This document shows positions 52,352-56,046 of a DNA stretch of 56,046 nt, in pieces; within the stretch, counting starts at the first letter, position 1; every line of letters starts with the position of its first letter. Source of the DNA: Chloroflexota bacterium (GTDB taxonomy: Bacteria > Chloroflexota > Anaerolineae > Aggregatilineales > Phototrophicaceae); assembly GCA_028875185.1 (NCBI GenBank), contig JAPPFH010000012.1:1-56046 (forward strand), in the 5' to 3' direction. The position numbers were made by a program, and so were the translations under genes. The notes under the pieces are model-generated. The model was not told the origin of the DNA. It made no database searches and worked only from the letters and a program-made list of their open reading frames with translations.

Positions 52352-53323
52352 ATGGTATCCCTGAATGACATCCAGGCGGCGGCAGATAACGTCGCGCAGT
52401 ACACCATCCGCAGTCCCCAGCGCCATTCCCCTCAACTCAGCACGCGGCTGGGCACGAAGGTCGAGCTCAAGCTGGAGATGGGGCAGCACAGCGGCTCCTT
52501 CAAGACCCGCGGCGCCTTCCATCAGATGCTGGCGCTGGGCGAAGCGGCGCTGGGCAAGGGCGTGGTGGCCGTCAGCGGCGGCAATTTCGCGCGCGCGATC
52601 GGTTATTGCAGCGGCGTTCTCGACGTCGATGCCATCATCTGCATGCCGGAGAACGCGCCACAAGGCTCTATCGATGCCACGCGCGATTACGGCGCCACGG
52701 TCGAGCTGCTGCCGGACGCGGTCGCCGCCTTCGCCCGCGCCGACGAATGGGTGACCCAGGGACGCGCCTCGCTCCACCCCTTTGACAATGCCGACCAGGT
52801 CGCCGGCAACGGCATCGTCGCGCTGGAGATCATGGAAGATTGCCCGCAGATGACCGACATCATCGTCAGCATCGGCGGCGGCGGATTGATTGCCGGCATC
52901 ATTTCAGCGATCAAGGCAGCGGAGCCAGCAGTGCGCGTCTGGGGCGTCGAGCCGGAGCTGGCGCCAACGATGCAGCGGTCGCTCGCGGCGGACGCGCTCG
53001 TCGATATCAGTCCCGCTTCGCTCACTAAGACGCTGGGCGCGCCTTTCGTCAGCCAGACCGCATTTGAACTCTGCCGCCGGCATCTGGAGGATCTGATCCT
53101 GGTCAGCGATTTGGAATTGATCGACGCGCAGCAATACTTCATCGCCCATGAAGGCATCGCGCCGGAGTTGGCGGCGGCCAGCACCTTGGCGGCGGCGGAG
53201 AAAATCCAGAGCCGACTGGCGCCGGACAGCTGTTTGGTCTTGCTGATATGCGGCTGCAATGACTCGCCCGAGGATGTGGCGCGCTTCGCCAAAATATTGG
53301 ATGAGCAAAGCGATCAGGCGTAG
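52352..53323 (+). CDS. Threonine/serine dehydratase-like PLP enzyme
   Basis: A 323-residue fold-type II PLP enzyme. The Schiff-base lysine is K51 in SGSFKTRGAF, the phosphate-binding loop GGGGLIAG is in the second half, and SGGNFARAIGY corresponds to the substrate-binding loop. There is no C-terminal ACT domain, so it matches the short catabolic (TdcB-like) or serine racemase type. The likely reaction is deamination of threonine or serine, or a hydroxy-amino-acid analogue. AAGGA precedes ATG 52352. The 3' end overlaps the convergent kinase gene by 10 bases. Confidence 0.85.
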   Translation: MVSLNDIQAAADNVAQYTIRSPQRHSPQLSTRLGTKVELKLEMGQHSGSFKTRGAFHQMLALGEAALGKGVVAVSGGNFARAIGYCSGVLDVDAIICMPENAPQGSIDATRDYGATVELLPDAVAAFARADEWVTQGRASLHPFDNADQVAGNGIVALEIMEDCPQMTDIIVSIGGGGLIAGIISAIKAAEPAVRVWGVEPELAPTMQRSLAADALVDISPASLTKTLGAPFVSQTAFELCRRHLEDLILVSDLELIDAQQYFIAHEGIAPELAAASTLAAAEKIQSRLAPDSCLVLLICGCNDSPEDVARFAKILDEQSDQA

Positions 53324-54762
53324 AGACGCCGATACAGGTCGAGCTGCCGTTCCCGCGCGCGGCGCAGCAGTTGGACGCGGTCCGGCGCCGGATAGATCAC
53401 CTTTTCGATCTCGGGCTGAACAACATCCAGCGGCGCGCCGTCAAGGCTGCGGCGCATCATCAAGGCGACGCCACGCGCCGTGATCTCCGCTTCCGCCAGC
53501 AGGTGAATCGGCGTATCGAAAGAGTCAGCCATCATGCGCGCCCAAGCCGGCGACGATTGGAGCGCGCCGCCGCCCGCCATCACCTCCGCGCCTTCAGATT
53601 TAAGATTGTCGTATATCAGCGAGAGCCGCAGCGCGACCGCCTCCAAATGCGCTTGCAAAATATCGAGACGCCCCGTGTGGCGCCCGATGCCGTGGATCGT
53701 GCCGCTCGCGCCCGCACGCCAGCCCGGCGCTCGCTCACCAGCGAGCAGCGGCAAGACGGTTAAGCCATGCCCATCCGGCGCGCAATCCGCCAGTCGCGCC
53801 TCCAGCGTTTCATCGCCGTGCAGCAGTTCTTCCATCACCCATTGATAAACATTGCCGCCCTCGCTGGTGGCACCGCCCACCAGGGGCATATCGCCGTCAA
53901 CCAGATAACGCCACAAGCCGACCGGCACGCGCTCGATATGCTTGACAACGCGCAGCGCCGAAGTCGTGCCGATGGTCAAGGCGATGCGACCCGCATCAAC
54001 CGCGCCCGAGCCGATATTCGCCGCCGCGCCATCACCCAGCGGGAGGAAGAAGGGGCAAGCGCGCAAAGGGCGCCAGCGCCGCGCATAATCGCCAGCCAAG
54101 CCGACTTGCGCGTCGGCGAAGTCAGCCAATGCCGGCAGCTTCTCAACCAGATTGTCGCCAACCAAAAGCCGCGCGTAATCCCAATGCCAGTCACAACCGG
54201 CGCTATCGAGTAAACCCGACCAGCTCGCGACCGAAAGGCTGGTCGGCATATCACGCCCGAACCAGCAGCGGTAGAGGTAGCCAGCGACATCGCTTACGCG
54301 CCGGATTCGCCTTTCGGCGGCCGCGTCTGACGCGCAATGGACCGCGTATTGCGCTGGCAGATAAGCCGGGTGCAGCATACAACCGGTTGCCTGATGATAA
54401 GGTTCCGCGTCGCCGGATAGCTTCTCCAGCAGCGCTGGTATCTGGATACGGCCGCGCGTATCGGCGTAGGTGTATAGCGGTGTGCAGGGGTCGCCGCGCT
54501 CATCCAGACCGAGCCAATTGCCAGCGAATGTCGCCATGCCCACAGCGCGGATTGATGTCGCCGCCGGATGCGCCAGCGTCTCGTCAATGCAGCTTTCGAC
54601 CAGCTCCCGCAACCCCGACGAGTCGGCAATCGCCAGCCCGGCGCTGTCGGTCGCGAAGTCGTGGCGGCGGCTGCGTACCGAGCCGTCAATCAGCCGCGCG
54701 TCGTCATCGAAGAGCAGCGTGCGCGCCGATGAACTGCCGAGATCAATGACAAGCAGGGTCAT
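53314..54762 (-). CDS. FGGY family carbohydrate kinase
   Basis: A 482-residue kinase. The N-terminal phosphate loop DLGSSSARTLLFDD and later GTTSALRVV and GGGALQSSPAWARMMAD are the two-lobed ASKHA signature of gluconokinase and xylulokinase relatives. GNWLGLDERGDPCTPLYTYAD is family-typical. It should phosphorylate a sugar or sugar acid with ATP. The substrate is not resolvable, but gluconokinase-like is plausible beside sugar-acid genes. It lies downstream of the aldo-keto reductase gene on the same strand. Confidence 0.87.
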   Translation of the reverse strand: MTLLVIDLGSSSARTLLFDDDARLIDGSVRSRRHDFATDSAGLAIADSSGLRELVESCIDETLAHPAATSIRAVGMATFAGNWLGLDERGDPCTPLYTYADTRGRIQIPALLEKLSGDAEPYHQATGCMLHPAYLPAQYAVHCASDAAAERRIRRVSDVAGYLYRCWFGRDMPTSLSVASWSGLLDSAGCDWHWDYARLLVGDNLVEKLPALADFADAQVGLAGDYARRWRPLRACPFFLPLGDGAAANIGSGAVDAGRIALTIGTTSALRVVKHIERVPVGLWRYLVDGDMPLVGGATSEGGNVYQWVMEELLHGDETLEARLADCAPDGHGLTVLPLLAGERAPGWRAGASGTIHGIGRHTGRLDILQAHLEAVALRLSLIYDNLKSEGAEVMAGGGALQSSPAWARMMADSFDTPIHLLAEAEITARGVALMMRRSLDGAPLDVVQPEIEKVIYPAPDRVQLLRRARERQLDLYRRLYA

Positions 54763-54788
54763 CTACCGAAAGCCCCGCAAAATCAGGT

Positions 54789-54864
54789 TGTAGGGGCGTT
54801 TCGTGAAACGCCCGCCTTATTTCGGATCATCAGACGGCGGGCGGCTCGGCGACCCGCCCCTACG
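54789..54864. repeat. Inverted pair of palindromic TGTAG elements
   Basis: TGTAGGGGCGTTTCGTGAAACGCCCGCC (54789-54816) has core GTTTC/GAAAC, and GGCGGGCGGCTCGGCGACCCGCCCCTAC (54836-54863) faces it with inverted flanks. It lies between the aldo-keto reductase and FGGY kinase genes. Confidence 0.8.
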
Positions 54865-54916
54865 TCGTTATGATTGCGTTCACGAATGCAGACGCGCATG
54901 CATAGCCAGGAAATGT

Positions 54917-55903
54917 CTATTCGCCGAGAATCGCTTCAATCCGCCCCAGTTCGTCAGCGCTCAATTCGAGATTGTTCAGCGCCGCCACCGCGTCGTCAAT
55001 TTGCTCGGGTTTGCTGGCGCCGATGAGCGCCGAGGTCATCTCCGGATGGCGCAGATTCCAGGCAATCGCCAGCTGCGCCATGTTCTGCCCCCGCTCGCCA
55101 GCGATAGCATTGAGCTGGCGCACCTTGGCCAACTTATCCTGCGCCAGACGATCGCCCCAATCGTGCTTTGCCGCCCGCGAATCCCCAGGGACCTCGCCGA
55201 TATACTTATTGGTCAGTATGCCTTGATCGAGCGGCGAAAAGCTGATGCAGCCGATGCCCTCATCGCCCAGCACATCAAGCAAGCCGCCCTCTTCGATCCG
55301 CCGATCGAACATATTGTAACGCGGCTGATGTATCAGGCAGGGACTGCCCAGTTCTTTGAGGATCCGCGACGCCTCCCGCGTCTGTTCGGCGGTATAGCTG
55401 GAGATGCCGATGTAAAGCGCGCGCCCGCTGCGAACGATTGTATCCAGCGCGCCCATCGTCTCCTCCATTGGCGTATCGGGATCGGGTCGATGACTATAGA
55501 AGATATCAAAATAATCCAGTCCGCAGCGCTTCAAGCTCTGATCGCAGCTGGCAATCAGATATTTGCGCGAGCCCCACTCGCCATAAGGACCGGGCCACAT
55601 CAGATAACCGGCTTTATTGGAGACGACCAGCTCATCGCGATAAGGCGCCAGATCCGTCCGGAAGACCTGGCCGAAGGTCTCCTCAGCCGAGCCCGGCGGC
55701 GGACCATAATTGTTGGCAATGTCGATGTGGGTGATGCCGAGATCGAAGGCGCGCCGCAGCATGGCGCGCGAATCCTCCAGCTTGTCTACGCCGCCGAAAT
55801 TCCACCAGATGCCCAGCGAAATCGCCGGCAGCAGCAACCCGCTGCGCCCCGTGCGCCGGTATTTCATCCCGTCATAACGCGCTTCCGCCGCCTGATAGAC
55901 CAT
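54917..55903 (-). CDS. yghZ: Aldo-keto reductase, YghZ/L-glyceraldehyde-3-phosphate reductase type
   Basis: A 328-residue barrel enzyme. The start MVYQAAEARYDGMKYRR and blocks GITHIDIANNYGPPPGSAEE, KAGYLMWPGPYG and FYSHRPDPDTPMEET closely follow E. coli YghZ (Gpr), which reduces L-glyceraldehyde 3-phosphate and methylglyoxal with NADPH. Catalytic Asp and Tyr are in DIANNYG, the Lys in VVSNKAG and the His in FYSHR. ATG 55903 is supported by GAGGGAG. The next ATG upstream (55918) lacks one. It is likely to reduce a sugar aldehyde in the local pathway. Confidence 0.87.
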   Translation of the reverse strand: MVYQAAEARYDGMKYRRTGRSGLLLPAISLGIWWNFGGVDKLEDSRAMLRRAFDLGITHIDIANNYGPPPGSAEETFGQVFRTDLAPYRDELVVSNKAGYLMWPGPYGEWGSRKYLIASCDQSLKRCGLDYFDIFYSHRPDPDTPMEETMGALDTIVRSGRALYIGISSYTAEQTREASRILKELGSPCLIHQPRYNMFDRRIEEGGLLDVLGDEGIGCISFSPLDQGILTNKYIGEVPGDSRAAKHDWGDRLAQDKLAKVRQLNAIAGERGQNMAQLAIAWNLRHPEMTSALIGASKPEQIDDAVAALNNLELSADELGRIEAILGE

Positions 55904-55989
55904 CGTCCGCTCCCTCATGCTTGAATTGTTCCGTCAGCAGCCGGTACTATAGCGCAAGCCCAGCGAGTTCCCAAGTGGGCGCGGGCCAG

Positions 55990-56046
55990 GTAGTGGTGAA
56001 TTTCATTGATAGCGCGACAAACCCCCATCCCCCGGCCCCTTGCCCC
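55990..56046. repeat. C-rich dispersed repeat, right end of window
   Basis: CCCCCATCCCCCGGCCCC, preceded by a GTGGTGAATTTCATTG stretch, is the inverted counterpart of positions 1-84. The sequence ends inside the repeat. Confidence 0.75.

Overview
The window reads as one continuous stretch of a GC-rich bacterial chromosome, most likely Chloroflexota and probably of the Anaerolineae type. That assignment is an inference. It rests on secreted WD40 and TolB-like proteins with SH3 modules, many carbohydrate ABC importers and enolase-superfamily paralogs, PhyH oxygenases, and intergenic spacers full of GGGGCGACC-type palindromes and C-rich 'CCCCCATCCCCCGGCCCC' repeats. No rRNA, tRNA, CRISPR array, integrase or transposase gene was seen.

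Layout. Positions 1-3000 hold two divergent beta-propeller export proteins. Positions 3113-5827 encode a large protein resembling GTPase-associated protein 1 of bacterial conflict systems. Directly behind it sits a type III restriction-modification pair (mod 5875-7419, res 7419-9896). This pair is bracketed by an exact 17-bp direct repeat (5812-5828 and 9908-9924), the first copy of which is the 3' end of the GAP1-like gene. The cassette therefore looks like a discrete insertion, and the target-recognition part of mod is strikingly AT-rich. Positions 10011-13045 hold a GGCT-fold protein, a Gfo/Idh/MocA oxidoreductase and guanine deaminase. On the other strand, 13042-16736 encode a membrane-anchored glycoside hydrolase and a GT-C glycosyltransferase with a 4-nt overlap. 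A secreted S33/TAP-type hydrolase follows at 17116-18585.

Positions 18807-30385 (+) form a uniform run: two PhyH-type oxygenases around an alpha/beta hydrolase, a complete Dpp/Opp-type ABC importer (binding protein, two permeases, two ATPases) and a GH2 beta-mannosidase-like enzyme. Together they suggest uptake and hydrolysis of an oligosaccharide or glycoside. Positions 30418-52156 (-) form a long catabolic island: two CUT1-type sugar importers lacking their own ATPase, a GH5-like enzyme, a DUF4380 protein, three enolase-superfamily dehydratases or racemases (one interrupted by an in-frame TGA), three SDRs, a 3-hydroxyacyl-CoA-dehydrogenase-type enzyme, a sugar isomerase or epimerase, a Baeyer-Villiger-type monooxygenase and a beta-lactamase-fold esterase. 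Positions 52352-55903 add a threonine-dehydratase-like PLP enzyme, an FGGY sugar kinase and an aldo-keto reductase of the YghZ type. The overall theme is import and oxidative or dehydrative breakdown of sugars and sugar acids.

The most distinctive non-coding signal is a family of about 28-bp palindromic elements with fixed flanks (TGTAGGGGCG ... CGCCCGC) and a variable but self-complementary core, often in inverted pairs. All three solute-binding-protein genes are followed by such elements before the permease genes, recalling the malE-malF arrangement of REP hairpins. Both ends of the window lie in inverted copies of the same C-rich repeat, so the sequence probably ends where an assembly broke on a dispersed repeat.
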